Shown in pieces: positions 40,156 through 49,530 of a DNA stretch of 64,000 nucleotides. This DNA comes from Pseudacidobacterium ailaaui. Its GTDB lineage: Bacteria; Acidobacteriota; Terriglobia; Terriglobales; Acidobacteriaceae. Position 1 is the stretch's first letter; the number at the start of each line of letters is the position of its first letter. The stretch spans positions 2,201,001-2,265,000 of the forward strand of contig NZ_JIAL01000001.1 in the NCBI RefSeq assembly GCF_000688455.1. The letters are read 5' to 3'. Both the position numbers and the translations under genes were made by a program. The notes under the pieces were generated by a model. It was not told where the DNA came from, ran no database searches, and was given only the letters and a program-made list of their open reading frames with translations.

Positions 40156-43100
40156 ATGAGTAAAGTCAGAATCAACGATTTGGCGCGCGAGCTGGAAGTC
40201 AAGAGCAAAGCGATCCTGGATGTGCTGCCGGAAATTGGCGTGACAGAGAAAAAGACGCATTCCAGTTCGCTTGAGGCAGATGAAGCAGAACGTGTGCGTG
40301 CGCATTTTCAGCGCGGCGGCAACAAAGCCGGAACAGCCGCCTCAAAAACCGAGGCTGAGCCGAAGCCGAAAATAGACTGGTCGCGTGTTTCCAAGCCTGG
40401 TGATGTTCTGAAGGCAATCCAGCAGCGCAAGGAGCAGGAAGAGGCCTCCGCACGCAGCGCGGCGGCGAAGTCGGCAGCCGCACCCGTTCCCCCGCCCCAA
40501 CCCAAGCCAGCTCCTCCTGCACCCCAGCAGCCCGCCGCGGCAAAACCGAGCACACCAGCTCCCGCCCCGACTGTGGCGGCAGCGCCGCCAGCACCGCGAA
40601 AGATCGTTCCCCAGCCCCGGCCAGCGCCCGCAGTCATCGCGCCGCCCCCTCCAGCGCAGCAGTCGCCTGCGATTGCCGCCAAGCCCCCGGCGGGTCCAGT
40701 GGTCGCTAAGCCTCCCGTGCCTGCTTCCGGCACGGAGATGAAGCCTGCCATTGCTACTCCGCCTCCGGCAGCTCCGGTTGCAGTAAAGCCGCCCGCAGCT
40801 CCGACGGTCCCGACGCCTGCTCCGGTTCCGGGGCCAGCGCCGGCGCCAGTGGTCCGGGAAGTCCAGGCTCCGGCAGCAGCGTCAGCACCAGCGGCGCCGG
40901 TTACACCGGCTGCGCCCTCTACATCATCTGCTCCATCTGCCCCTGCTGCTTCGTCTGCACCCGCTGCACCGGCGGCCCCGGCACCTCCCGCCGCTCCGGC
41001 GCGTCGCGTCATTATGCCTCAGACTGGGCCGCGTCCTGTCTATACGGCCCCACCTCAGGCCGCAGCGACGATTGCTGGTGGACTGCAGCGCGGCAAGCCC
41101 ATCTTTGACCGGCGTCCCGCCACAACACAGAGACCGCCACAGCAGCAGTATCCAGGCGGACGCCGCCCCATGCATCCCACACGGAGCCAGCCGGGAGGGG
41201 GTGCTCCTGGAGGGCCGCGGCCAGGATTTGGGCAACGTCCGGGCGGGCGTCCGGGCATGGGCGCTCCTGCGCTGATTCCTCCGCCTCCGGGGGAGGCGCC
41301 CCGCGGACAGCGTCCCGGGGGGCCGCAGCGCCGCGGTCGTCAGGAGTATGAGATCAAAGAAGGCCCGATGAAGGGCTTTGCGCCACCGCGGATTGGTGCA
41401 GCGCAGGTCCCCAGTGGGCCAGTCCCGATTACACGCACCATTACGGTCACCGAAGGGATCAGCGTCAAAGACCTGGCAGAAAAGCTTGAGATCCGGGCCA
41501 AGGACCTGATTGCCACGCTGCTGATGCGGGGTGTTTTCGTCACGGTGAACCAGTCACTTGATACTGAGCTGGTGAAGGACGTGGCACGCCAGTTTGGTGC
41601 AGATACACAGGTCATTTCCTTTGAAGAGCAAATGGCCAATGAGGCCCTGGAAAGTATGCTTCAGCAGGAGAACCCGGATGAACTTGAGGTGCCGCGTCCT
41701 CCTGTTGTGACCGTCATGGGCCACGTAGACCACGGCAAAACATCGCTGCTCGACGCCATCCGGGAGACGGACGTGGCCGGCGGTGAGGCCGGAGGCATCA
41801 CGCAGCACATCGGGGCATACAAAGTCCGCATCGGCAAGCAGGATTCGCCTGCCTTCGGCCGCGAAATCGTCTTTCTGGATACGCCGGGGCATGAAGCCTT
41901 TACCCGGATGCGTGCCCGCGGCGCCAAGGTCACAGACATTGTTGTTGTGGTGGTTGCAGCCGACGATGGTGTCATGCCGCAGACCCTGGAGGCCATCGAC
42001 CACGCGCGGGCGGCCAACGTTCCGATCATCGTCGCCGTCAACAAGATAGACAAACCAGAAGCACAGCCGGAGCGCGTCAAGAAGCAGCTTGCAGACCGTG
42101 GTCTGGTCCCCGAGGACTGGGGTGGTTCCACCGTCTTTGTTGAGGTTTCGGCCAAGAAACACCAGAACCTGGACCTGTTACTGGAGATGATCTGTCTGGT
42201 TGCCGATCTGCAAAATCTGAAGGCGACGCCGGGACGCTCCGCAGTGGGTACAGTGATTGAAGCCAAACTTGACCGTGGACGCGGCGCTGTGGCCTCAGTG
42301 CTGGTCCAGAACGGTACGCTCCGTCATCAGGACAGCTTCATCGTCGGAAACACCTTCGGCAAAGTCCGGGCCATGTTTGACGACCGGGGCCGGGCCGTCG
42401 AAGAGGCCGGGCCTTCCACGCCGGTTGAAATCCTCGGACTTGAAGGCATTCCGGATGCCGGAGACACTTTCCTGGTGGTCAGCGACCGCGACAAAGCCAA
42501 GAGCATCGCGCAGTACCGTAAGATGAAGGAGCGCGAGGCGCAATTGGCCAAGTCTTCCCGGGTCTCTCTCGAAGGGCTGGCCGAGCAGATTCGTCAAGCC
42601 GGAGTCAAGGAACTCCCCATTATCCTCAAAGGTGACGTGCAGGGATCCGTCGAAGTGCTGGCTGATTCACTGCAGAAGATGTCGACCGAGAAAGTGCGCA
42701 TTAAAGTCATTCGCTCGGGCGTCGGCGCAATCACTGAGAGCGATGTCCTGCTGGCTTCAGCATCCAATGCCATCATCATTGGCTTCAATGTGCGCCCGGA
42801 GCGCAAGGCGGCCGATCTGGCCGAGCAGGAGAGCGTGGAAATCCGCCTGCACTCGATCATTTACGAATTGCAGGATGAGATCCGCAAGGCCATGCTTGGG
42901 CTGCTTGAACCGGTCTTCAAAGAAAACTACCTGGGTCGCGCTGAAGTGCTCAACGTCTTCAAGATCCCGAAGGTGGGCACCATTGCCGGCTGCCGCGTGA
43001 CCGATGGTGTTCTGCGGCGCGATGCTGACATCCGTCTTATGCGCGATGGAGAGCAGGTCTATAAGGGCAAACTTACCTCGCTCAAGCGCTTCAAAGATGA

Positions 43101-43224
43101 CGTTCGCGAAGTTACGAATGGCATGGAGTGCGGCGTAGGCCTGAATTTTGGTGACATCAAAGTCGGCGACACGGTCGAGGCCTTCATCACAGAAAAGGTC
43201 GCCGCTGAGCTGACAGCCAGCTAA
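40156..43224 (+). CDS. infB: Translation initiation factor IF-2
   Basis: GTPase that brings initiator tRNA to the 30S subunit. The 1022-residue protein is long because residues about 90-400 are a Pro/Ala-rich, then Gly/Arg/Pro-rich low-complexity region. Before it is an IF2_N domain (1-50), after it a second IF2_N domain (about 420-475), then the G domain with [12 protein letters not shown] (P-loop, about 522), DTPGHEAF and NKID, followed by the beta-barrel and C-terminal domains. GGGGCGG precedes the ATG. It ends at a terminator. No rbfA or truB gene follows. Confidence 0.97.
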   Translation: MSKVRINDLARELEVKSKAILDVLPEIGVTEKKTHSSSLEADEAERVRAHFQRGGNKAGTAASKTEAEPKPKIDWSRVSKPGDVLKAIQQRKEQEEASARSAAAKSAAAPVPPPQPKPAPPAPQQPAAAKPSTPAPAPTVAAAPPAPRKIVPQPRPAPAVIAPPPPAQQSPAIAAKPPAGPVVAKPPVPASGTEMKPAIATPPPAAPVAVKPPAAPTVPTPAPVPGPAPAPVVREVQAPAAASAPAAPVTPAAPSTSSAPSAPAASSAPAAPAAPAPPAAPARRVIMPQTGPRPVYTAPPQAAATIAGGLQRGKPIFDRRPATTQRPPQQQYPGGRRPMHPTRSQPGGGAPGGPRPGFGQRPGGRPGMGAPALIPPPPGEAPRGQRPGGPQRRGRQEYEIKEGPMKGFAPPRIGAAQVPSGPVPITRTITVTEGISVKDLAEKLEIRAKDLIATLLMRGVFVTVNQSLDTELVKDVARQFGADTQVISFEEQMANEALESMLQQENPDELEVPRPPVVTVMGHVDHGKTSLLDAIRETDVAGGEAGGITQHIGAYKVRIGKQDSPAFGREIVFLDTPGHEAFTRMRARGAKVTDIVVVVVAADDGVMPQTLEAIDHARAANVPIIVAVNKIDKPEAQPERVKKQLADRGLVPEDWGGSTVFVEVSAKKHQNLDLLLEMICLVADLQNLKATPGRSAVGTVIEAKLDRGRGAVASVLVQNGTLRHQDSFIVGNTFGKVRAMFDDRGRAVEEAGPSTPVEILGLEGIPDAGDTFLVVSDRDKAKSIAQYRKMKEREAQLAKSSRVSLEGLAEQIRQAGVKELPIILKGDVQGSVEVLADSLQKMSTEKVRIKVIRSGVGAITESDVLLASASNAIIIGFNVRPERKAADLAEQESVEIRLHSIIYELQDEIRKAMLGLLEPVFKENYLGRAEVLNVFKIPKVGTIAGCRVTDGVLRRDADIRLMRDGEQVYKGKLTSLKRFKDDVREVTNGMECGVGLNFGDIKVGDTVEAFITEKVAAELTAS

Positions 43225-43231
43225 AAACCAC

Positions 43232-43264
43232 ACGGCGCAGTCCCCCTGCGCCGTCGCTCTTTTT
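43232..43264 (+). terminator. Rho-independent terminator of the rimP-nusA-infB operon
   Basis: ACGGCGCAG and CTGCGCCGT form a 9-bp stem around TCCCC, followed within a few bases by a CTCTTTTTC tract. It lies 7 bases after the infB stop codon. Confidence 0.85.
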
Positions 43265-43415
43265 CTACCCTTCTGGCCCTAAGGCCACATCTTTTATGTT
43301 GCTCGGCACTGTTCTCGGAAAACGAGCACGACTGTTTCTCCCGACGAAAGTTTGATTGCCTTCTTGTAACGCTTTCCGGCAAACTATCGACCATTCCCCC
43401 AGAAGAGGAAACTTC

Positions 43416-44504
43416 ATGGCGCTTTTTGACATGGTTTTCAAAGGCGGCGGCGCCAAGGGAATGGCGTTTGTCGGAGCATTGCAGGCCTTTTCGGCCGCAA
43501 ATCATCAACACCGGCGTCTGATAGGGACATCGGCTGGTGCCATCACGGCCATCATGACAGGAGCCGGGTATTCTCCGCAGGAAATGCTGGAGGAATGTAC
43601 AAAGACGGACGCTGTCTCCGGCAAACCCATCTTTGCCACCTTCATGGATGCTCCGAAGGAGGACGATTTTTCTCCGCAAATGGTGGACAACTGCGAAACC
43701 ATGACCTTAATCCGACAGGCGGGATTGACCCTGCCGGGACTGGCGATGGTGGAAGAGAAGATCATCAAGGGCCTCCTTCATCTGGAACTGTACCGTGAGC
43801 TGTTTTCCTTTAATGAGTGCGGCGGATTTTATGCCGGAGATGCAGCGCTGAACTGGATCCGGGACCGTCTGGTACAGAAGGGCCTTGCTGCAGATGTCAC
43901 CTGGGCACAGTTCGAGCAGACCACTGGCAAGGACGTTTCCGTAGTCACGACCGATGTCACTGAGGAAGAGATGGTGGTATTGAATGCACGTACTGCTCCC
44001 CAGTGTCCTGTGGCAGAATCTGTGCGCATGTCGATGAGCATCCCTTTTGTCTGGCGCGAAATGATCTGGCAGCCGGAGTGGGGCCAGTATAGGGGGCGGG
44101 ACAAATCAGGGCACATTTTTGTTGATGGTGGTGTGCTGTCCAACTTTCCGCTGCGACTGATTGCCGAATCGACTCCGGACGTAGTGGCCATTATGGGGAG
44201 TACGGATCCGAATGGGGCCGGGAACCTCGGACTTTTTCTCGATAGTTCTGTTATGGTTCCGGGAGCGCAGGAATCAGACACGGTCCGGCCCCGGCTGAGG
44301 GTCGCCGATCGTGTGACCCGGCTGATGGACACACTTACCGACAGCGCGGACCTGGCCGTCATGCGACGTTACCAGAACGATGTTTGCTGCATCCCGGTTG
44401 GCGGCTATGGCACGACAGAGTTCCGCATGTCGAGTGCACGGCAACAGTTGCTGATTGCTTCCGGCAAGACAGCCATGGAGAAATATCTGGCCGGGAACGC
44501 ATAG
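43416..44504 (+). CDS. Patatin-like phospholipase
   Basis: Serine lipid acyl hydrolase of 362 residues. The oxyanion loop GGGAKGMAF is at residues 10-18, the nucleophile Ser39 lies in IGTSAGA (GxSxG), and the catalytic aspartate is in FVDGGVLSNFP near residue 237. There is no signal peptide, so it is cytoplasmic or an effector. GAAGAGGAAA precedes the ATG. The orphan ABC-type ATPase gene follows 37 bases later. Confidence 0.92.
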   Translation: MALFDMVFKGGGAKGMAFVGALQAFSAANHQHRRLIGTSAGAITAIMTGAGYSPQEMLEECTKTDAVSGKPIFATFMDAPKEDDFSPQMVDNCETMTLIRQAGLTLPGLAMVEEKIIKGLLHLELYRELFSFNECGGFYAGDAALNWIRDRLVQKGLAADVTWAQFEQTTGKDVSVVTTDVTEEEMVVLNARTAPQCPVAESVRMSMSIPFVWREMIWQPEWGQYRGRDKSGHIFVDGGVLSNFPLRLIAESTPDVVAIMGSTDPNGAGNLGLFLDSSVMVPGAQESDTVRPRLRVADRVTRLMDTLTDSADLAVMRRYQNDVCCIPVGGYGTTEFRMSSARQQLLIASGKTAMEKYLAGNA

Positions 44505-44541
44505 ATGGGCTGCTGCAGTGCGGGCAAGTATCATTTCTTTT

Positions 44542-45420
44542 GTGGACGCTCTGCTCGAACTCGACCAACTCTCCATTTCATTTGATGGGCGCATGGCAAG
44601 GCCGGCCGTCGACCGGTTGACGCTGCGTCTTTGTTCCGGAGAAGTCCTGGGACTGGTAGGCGAATCCGGATCAGGAAAGTCGGTCACAGCTTTGGCCATT
44701 CTGCGCCTGCTGGACCCTGCGGCCCGGGTGGAGGGCGCAATCCATTTTCAAGGTCGCGACCTGTTGGCCCTGAGCCAAGAACAGATGCGGCGCCTGCGCG
44801 GCAGTGAGATTTCCATGGTCTTTCAGGAGCCGATGACGGCCTTGAATCCGGTAATGCCTGTAGGAGAGCAGATTGCTGAGGCCGTGCGGGCACACCACCC
44901 AAAATACAACCGCAGACAGGTAAGGGAGGCCGTGTTGGAAGCCATGCACGCCGTGGCCCTGCCCGAGCCGGAGCAGCGGATGCGCGACTTTCCACATCAG
45001 TTTTCCGGAGGCCAGCGCCAGCGCATCCTGATTGCCATGGCGATTGTCAACCGTCCACGCCTGTTGATCGCCGACGAGCCGACCACGGCGCTCGATGTGA
45101 CGGTGCAGGCGCAGATCCTCGATCTGCTGGCCAGTTTGCAGACGCGCTATGGGCTTTCCATGCTTTTTATCTCGCATGATCTTGCTGTGGTTTCCAGAAT
45201 TGCCGATCGTGTTGCGGTGATGCGGCACGGCCTGCTGCTGGAAGAGGGGCCAAAGACGGCAATTTTTCAGTCGCCGCAACACCCTTATACGCGCAGTCTG
45301 CTGGGGGCCGTACCTACCATGCAGATGGAGATTGCACGGCCTTTGTCCACCCTGCCTGCGGAAATCTCCCAGGGCCATACATGGCGGGAGTCTTCGCCAG
45401 GACACTGGGTCCGCTGCTAA
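44542..45420 (+). CDS. Orphan oligopeptide-type ABC transporter ATPase (DppD/OppD-like)
   Basis: ATP-binding subunit, 292 residues. Walker [10 protein letters not shown] loop in [11 protein letters not shown], signature FSGGQRQRI, Walker B LLIADEP and the switch His in LFISHDLAV are intact, and [18 protein letters not shown] marks the Opp/Dpp branch. The usual C-terminal oligopeptide extension ([12 protein letters not shown]) is present but short, without the conserved cysteines. No permease, binding protein or second ATPase gene adjoins it. The start is uncertain: GTG at 44542 lacks a ribosome binding site; GTG at 44518 is another option. Confidence 0.85.
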   Translation: MDALLELDQLSISFDGRMARPAVDRLTLRLCSGEVLGLVGESGSGKSVTALAILRLLDPAARVEGAIHFQGRDLLALSQEQMRRLRGSEISMVFQEPMTALNPVMPVGEQIAEAVRAHHPKYNRRQVREAVLEAMHAVALPEPEQRMRDFPHQFSGGQRQRILIAMAIVNRPRLLIADEPTTALDVTVQAQILDLLASLQTRYGLSMLFISHDLAVVSRIADRVAVMRHGLLLEEGPKTAIFQSPQHPYTRSLLGAVPTMQMEIARPLSTLPAEISQGHTWRESSPGHWVRC

Positions 45421-45445
45421 AGCATCTATATTAGATTGGAAGTTG

Positions 45446-46198
45446 ATGCGCGCACTCATCATCTCGGACATCCATGCCAATCTGGAAGCGCTCCAGGCAG
45501 TTCTGGAGGCCGCACCATCGCATGACGTGGTATGGAACCTTGGGGACGTGGTGGGTTATGGCGCCAGCCCTAACGAAGTCATTGACCGGGTGCGTGCTCT
45601 GGGGAATGTGTTTGTGCGTGGAAACCATGACCGCGTCTGTAGCGGCCTGCCGGGCATCGAGGATTTCAATCCCATCGCCAGCCGTGCAGCGCGATGGACC
45701 CAGTGTGTGCTCTCGGCGCAGCATATCGCCTGGCTACGGCAGCTTTCCGAAGGGCCAGTGATGCCGGACGGGCCCAATGTCGCCTGTACCCACGGTTCCC
45801 CGCTGGATGAAGACGAGTACATCCTTTCGATGCGCGATGCCTGGCAGCCGCTGTTGAAAGTGACCACAGGGATCAACTTCTTCGGGCACACCCATTTGCA
45901 AGGGGGCTTTGCCACCAATGGGGAAGAATGGTTCAAGCTCGTTCCAGATTATGCAACGCACAATGAGCCAGAAGAATATGAAATCCAGCTTCGTGAAGGC
46001 GTGCGCTATTTATTGAATCCTGGATCTGTAGGGCAGCCGCGGGACGGAGACTGGCGGTCCGCCTTTGCGATTTATGATGATGCCCGGCGCGCGGTAACGT
46101 TTTACCGTATTCCCTATGATGTGCGTATGGCCCAGATGCGCATCCTGCGCGCAGGACTGCCCGACCGTCTGGCCACCCGTCTGCGCGATGGGCGCTGA
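45446..46198 (+). CDS. Metallophosphoesterase (YfcE/MJ0936-like)
   Basis: Dimetal phosphoesterase of 250 residues. All superfamily motifs are visible: SDIHAN (DxH), NLGDVVGYG (GD), RGNHDRV (GNHD), the TCTHGSP-equivalent ACTHGSP and FGHTHLQ (GHTH). No signal peptide is present, so it is cytoplasmic. It starts 25 bases after the ABC ATPase stop codon. The ATG at 45446 follows GATTGGAAG. Confidence 0.92.
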   Translation: MRALIISDIHANLEALQAVLEAAPSHDVVWNLGDVVGYGASPNEVIDRVRALGNVFVRGNHDRVCSGLPGIEDFNPIASRAARWTQCVLSAQHIAWLRQLSEGPVMPDGPNVACTHGSPLDEDEYILSMRDAWQPLLKVTTGINFFGHTHLQGGFATNGEEWFKLVPDYATHNEPEEYEIQLREGVRYLLNPGSVGQPRDGDWRSAFAIYDDARRAVTFYRIPYDVRMAQMRILRAGLPDRLATRLRDGR

Positions 46199-46200
46199 AT

Positions 46201-46575
46201 CTATCTCCCGCGCAGCCGGACGAGCTGGCGGCGCTCCCGCTTGGTGGGCCGGCCTTCAAGGAAGTCAAATTGCGGCATGGCTTTCCGCTCTTCTGCGAGC
46301 TTTCGGCGAAGCTCGCGACTGGCCTCGGTTTCGCGGTAAAGCGTCTGGGCGACAGCAGCTGGGCCGCGTGTATCGCTCAATTGCAGAACTTCCACCTGAA
46401 ATTCCCCGCTCTCGTTCTTGATGTGCAACAGGTCTCCCACATGCACTTCGCGGGCCGGCTTGGCAATCTGTCCATTGGACGTGATGCGGCCAAGCTCGCA
46501 GGCGCGTGCAGCCAGAGCGCGGGTCTTGAAGAACCGCGCTGCCCAGAGCCATTTGTCCATGCGGACGGAGGTCAT
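46201..46575 (-). CDS. hslR: S4-domain RNA-binding protein, Hsp15-like
   Basis: Binds 50S subunits carrying stalled nascent chains in heat-shock recycling. The 124-residue protein has an S4 domain (residues 4-65; MDKWLWAARFFKTRALAARA and VHVGDLLHIKN) and a basic C-terminal tail (GRPTKRERRQLVRLRGR), as in Hsp15/HslR. The stop is 2 bases from the convergent phosphoesterase stop. Confidence 0.9.
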   Translation of the reverse strand: MTSVRMDKWLWAARFFKTRALAARACELGRITSNGQIAKPAREVHVGDLLHIKNESGEFQVEVLQLSDTRGPAAVAQTLYRETEASRELRRKLAEERKAMPQFDFLEGRPTKRERRQLVRLRGR

Positions 46576-46584
46576 GAGGGCAGT

Positions 46585-47907
46585 TTAAACCCTCGGCTCC
46601 CAACCTTTTTCATAGGTACGGCGGCGAAGCCTGTTGGCTTCCTCGTCTCCGAGAAAGGCGCTGGTAGAGGAATCGAGCTTTAACTCGCGCTGTATCTCCC
46701 AAGCAATGTTCGACATCAGCAGGATAGAGACGGAGGGATATACCTCGTCGATGGGAGAATGCAGTTTCGCCCCTGTCCGGATGCCATCAATAAAGTTCTT
46801 GAAGTGCAACTGCGTCATGGAATCACTGCCGACAAGATCCGCGCTCGATGTCTTTCCAGCTTTCGGCACACGGTATTGGTTGATCAGCTTTCCCTTCAGG
46901 TCGCGGACCTCGTAACCATCACGGTCCACAATCACGGTGCCGTCCGTGCCGTGGATGGCCGATCCGCGGTCGCGATCATACAAGGGCATTCCATTGCAGG
47001 ACATGCTCTCCCAGGAGATCAATTTGTCGGGATATTCAAAGCTGGTTACCAACGTATCGTAGAACTGCCAGTCATCTTTGTAGTGATAGCGGCCGCCGGA
47101 AGAGGTGATGCGCTCGGGCCATTTCACATCAAGCGCCCACCGGCAGACATCGACCTCGTGTGTGCCGTTATTGAGCGCCTCGCCGGTTCCGTAAATTCTG
47201 AGCCAATGCCAGTTATAGGGATGAATATTGTCCTTGTAAGGACGGCGCGGAGCAGGGCCCTGCCACAGGTCCCAGTCGAGATTCGGTGGTACGGGAACAA
47301 CTTTTCCTGTACCCATGGACTTGCGCACATTGCTGTACCAGGCTTTAGCAAAATAAGCGCGGCCAATCAGACCGGAGTGGATCTTCTCAATGATTTCTAT
47401 GGTATGCGGCGACGAGCGCTGCTGGTTGCCCATCTGCACCAGCTTGTTATATTTCCTCTGCGCCATCACCAGGAGTTCACACTCATGGACATTCTGACTG
47501 CACGGCTTTTCGACATATACGTGCTTCCCTGCCTGCAGCGCCATGATGGCCATCGGAGTGTGCCAGTGGTCCGGCGTGGCAATCGTAAGCGCATCCACGT
47601 CTTTGGATTCGAGTGTTTTGCGAAAGTCCTGGTCAGCTTTGGGAGCAGATCCGGTGACCTTTTCGACAAAGCCCGCATATTTGCCCAGGATATTGGTGTC
47701 CACATCAGCAACATGGGTAATCCGAGCCGTATCGCGATTTGCATGGAGTCCATCAAAATGCGCATAGGCACGGCTGTTGAGGCCAGCGATGGCAAAATTG
47801 ACGCGCTCATTGGCCCCCATAATCTGGGAGTAGCTTTTTGCCGTCGTGGCAACTGAGAGTCCGGCTGTCGTAGCAAGTCCTTTGGCAAATTCGCGGCGTG
47901 TGAACAT
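46585..47907 (-). CDS. Tat-exported Gfo/Idh/MocA oxidoreductase
   Basis: NAD(P)-dependent sugar-type oxidoreductase of 440 residues. The start MFTRREFAKGLATTAGLSVA is a twin-arginine signal, so a folded, cofactor-bound enzyme is exported to the periplasm. The Rossmann domain follows (VNFAIAGLNSRAYAH), with the catalytic-region lysine motif YVEKPCSQNV near residue 135 and the C-terminal Gfo domain beginning near KSMGTG. Such Tat-exported members are common in planctomycetes and acidobacteria; substrates are unknown, probably sugars. GGAGAA precedes the ATG at 47907. Confidence 0.9.
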   Translation of the reverse strand: MFTRREFAKGLATTAGLSVATTAKSYSQIMGANERVNFAIAGLNSRAYAHFDGLHANRDTARITHVADVDTNILGKYAGFVEKVTGSAPKADQDFRKTLESKDVDALTIATPDHWHTPMAIMALQAGKHVYVEKPCSQNVHECELLVMAQRKYNKLVQMGNQQRSSPHTIEIIEKIHSGLIGRAYFAKAWYSNVRKSMGTGKVVPVPPNLDWDLWQGPAPRRPYKDNIHPYNWHWLRIYGTGEALNNGTHEVDVCRWALDVKWPERITSSGGRYHYKDDWQFYDTLVTSFEYPDKLISWESMSCNGMPLYDRDRGSAIHGTDGTVIVDRDGYEVRDLKGKLINQYRVPKAGKTSSADLVGSDSMTQLHFKNFIDGIRTGAKLHSPIDEVYPSVSILLMSNIAWEIQRELKLDSSTSAFLGDEEANRLRRRTYEKGWEPRV

Positions 47908-48047
47908 GGTTCTCCAAAAGAAAGTTGATTGTAACGCGCAGCACTTTCCCGGTTGGGTCAAGTGGGAATTGCAGAAAGAAAATTTCTGCAAGAACCAAGC
48001 CTATCAGGAGGAGAGACACCTGTGTACCGATGGGTGAAACAGGCGCG

Positions 48048-48084
48048 CAAAATGAAAGAAGCCACCCGGCAACAGGGCGGCTTC
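48048..48084 (-). terminator. Rho-independent terminator within the gap
   Basis: On the minus strand GAAGCCGCCC and GGGTGGCTTC form a 10-bp stem (one G-T pair) with a 7-base loop, followed by TTTCATTTT. Confidence 0.8.
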
Positions 48085-48134
48085 CTTCCTTAGGGAGAAT
48101 AGTTCCAACGGAGGCAAAACCATCAGAACTTTCT
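48050..48134 (-). ncRNA. Candidate small RNA of about 85 nt
   Basis: A consensus-like promoter (TTGACA, 17 bp, TAGTAT at 48141-48169) predicts a start near 48134; a strong terminator ends the transcript near 48050. Between them there is no frame with a ribosome binding site. It would be either an independent small RNA or the attenuated leader of the Gfo/Idh gene 145 bases further on. No known RNA family is recognised. Confidence 0.4.
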
Positions 48135-48140
48135 GGCGAA

Positions 48141-48169
48141 ATACTATGGGCACGCCGGAGGGGTGTCAA
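48141..48169 (-). promoter_or_regulatory. Strong sigma-70 promoter on the minus strand
   Basis: TTGACA at 48164-48169 and TAGTAT at 48141-48146 are separated by exactly 17 bp. It is the best-matching promoter noticed in the window. Confidence 0.65.
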
Positions 48170-48372
48170 GGCAAAATCCGGACGAGATATAAACCATGAA
48201 AATTCAGTTACTTAAACTGGAGAGATTTGACAGATCCCAGGCTGGATATTTTCTCCTTTTCTTCGTATTTTCCTCGTGCTAAGGACCTAACCTGTCTATT
48301 TTGTTAGATTTACCCGTAGATGCACAGTTCGATGTGCAGTTGCGTCCACGACATCATGGCGCAGGGGGTAGG

Positions 48373-49482
48373 TCAGCGCAGCTTGAGCCGGATGAATTCC
48401 TCATCGCTCAACGAAGAGACGGGCTTCCCTCTCAGGCGGCGCAAGAGAGCGCGGCCTCCGCCGAAGAAGAAACCGAGAAGTATGGCAGCAGCACCGAGGA
48501 TACCAACGAGGGCAGCGATCCCCAGAAGAAGCCGTGCTGTTTTTGAGGCTTCGCTGACATAGCCTTCGGTATGGTTCCACGTTACGTCCGCGGTGTAGTT
48601 TACGGATTCCAGCAGGCGGCGCGCTTCCGTGGCAGAAAAATTTCCGTTAGTGATGGCGAGAATGGGGCCGCTGCGGCGTATTTGCAGCGCTTCGCTCGAA
48701 CTCTCAGCAAGCGGCTGCGGCCATTGCGGTGAGCTGCCGGATTTTAAGAAGTTCTCGATGGCCTTTGCACGCTCTCTTGCAATCTGTGGAGTCGGATACA
48801 TGAGCAGCGTTAAAGTACCTCCGCCATGTGCCGAGGAGTAATGGGCAGTCACGGCTTCAGCATCTCGGTCAAAGCCCACCTGGGCCGGGACAAGGACACC
48901 TCCGCCCAGGCGATAAGAGTCAGGACCCAAAGCGTAACGAACGCTGCTGCTTTCCAGGGCGGCAGGGGGCAGATATGAGGGCAGAGCAGGCGGTATAGAA
49001 CTAGGGCCGGAGATGCCGGGCAGTTGCTGTGCCAGCTCACGCAGTTGCGCTGCCGACATCGCAGAGAGATGTTCGAAAGACGCATCCACGAGGACTGCGC
49101 CTTTCCAGAAGAGCACATGGGAGCCGTCGAAGGCGCCTTCAGTGCCAATATCTTCCCGGCGCATTTCCGGCTGGCGGTAAAAAGTAAATGCTCCATAGGC
49201 TCCGGTGGCGTCTCCAAAGCGTATGGCACGGATGCTGAGCCTGTTGCCGGGCTGACTATAGTTGGCGGACACAAACTCAGCGAAACCATATTCGCGCAGG
49301 ACGGAGGCGTTGACTGGGTCTGCGGCGTCAGGGGACGTGCTCTGCTGCGCTGGAGCAATCTCGTGCCATCCGGCAAAATCGCCAGGCAGGAGCGTTGCCT
49401 GCTGGGTCGCAAGGGCCGTCCGGGCAGCAAGCGGACTGAGGAAGACAAGAACAATCGCGATGGAAAGCCAGCGGCGCAGCAT
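48373..49482 (-). CDS. Exported protein of unknown function with C-terminal membrane helix
   Basis: I do not recognise a named family with certainty; it resembles acidobacterial proteins beginning FAGWH after the signal. The 369-residue product has a signal peptide (LRRWLSIAIVLVFLSPLAARTALA), a long periplasmic domain (about 30-300) with two similar halves (each containing YG-(A/G)F or YPTP-type strands), one membrane helix (about 315-340, LLLGIAALVGILGAAAILLG) and a short basic cytoplasmic tail ending EFIRLKLR. The ATG at 49482 is used. Confidence 0.72.
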   Translation of the reverse strand: MLRRWLSIAIVLVFLSPLAARTALATQQATLLPGDFAGWHEIAPAQQSTSPDAADPVNASVLREYGFAEFVSANYSQPGNRLSIRAIRFGDATGAYGAFTFYRQPEMRREDIGTEGAFDGSHVLFWKGAVLVDASFEHLSAMSAAQLRELAQQLPGISGPSSIPPALPSYLPPAALESSSVRYALGPDSYRLGGGVLVPAQVGFDRDAEAVTAHYSSAHGGGTLTLLMYPTPQIARERAKAIENFLKSGSSPQWPQPLAESSSEALQIRRSGPILAITNGNFSATEARRLLESVNYTADVTWNHTEGYVSEASKTARLLLGIAALVGILGAAAILLGFFFGGGRALLRRLRGKPVSSLSDEEFIRLKLR

Positions 49483-49530
49483 AGATACAGCCTGCCTTGA
49501 GACTACCACTGCGTGCTCTTTTATGCAGCG

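Larger units (their letters stand above)
47908..48372. other. 465-base intergenic region with promoter and terminator signals
   Basis: No protein-coding gene is supported here. The minus strand shows a promoter at 48141-48169 and a terminator at 48048-48084, bounding a candidate small RNA. The rest, near 48217-48372, is the 3' side of the gene ending at 48373 and looks featureless. Confidence 0.6.

Noticed and set aside
47940-47970. TTGACC and TACAAT pair just upstream of the Gfo/Idh gene
   Set aside because: The hexamers are 22 bases apart, too far for a standard sigma-70 promoter. The pair at 48141-48169 has correct 17-bp spacing.
48232-48256. TTGACA followed by TATTTT on the plus strand in the gap after the Gfo/Idh gene
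   Set aside because: Spacing is only 14 bases and there is no plus-strand gene for it to serve.
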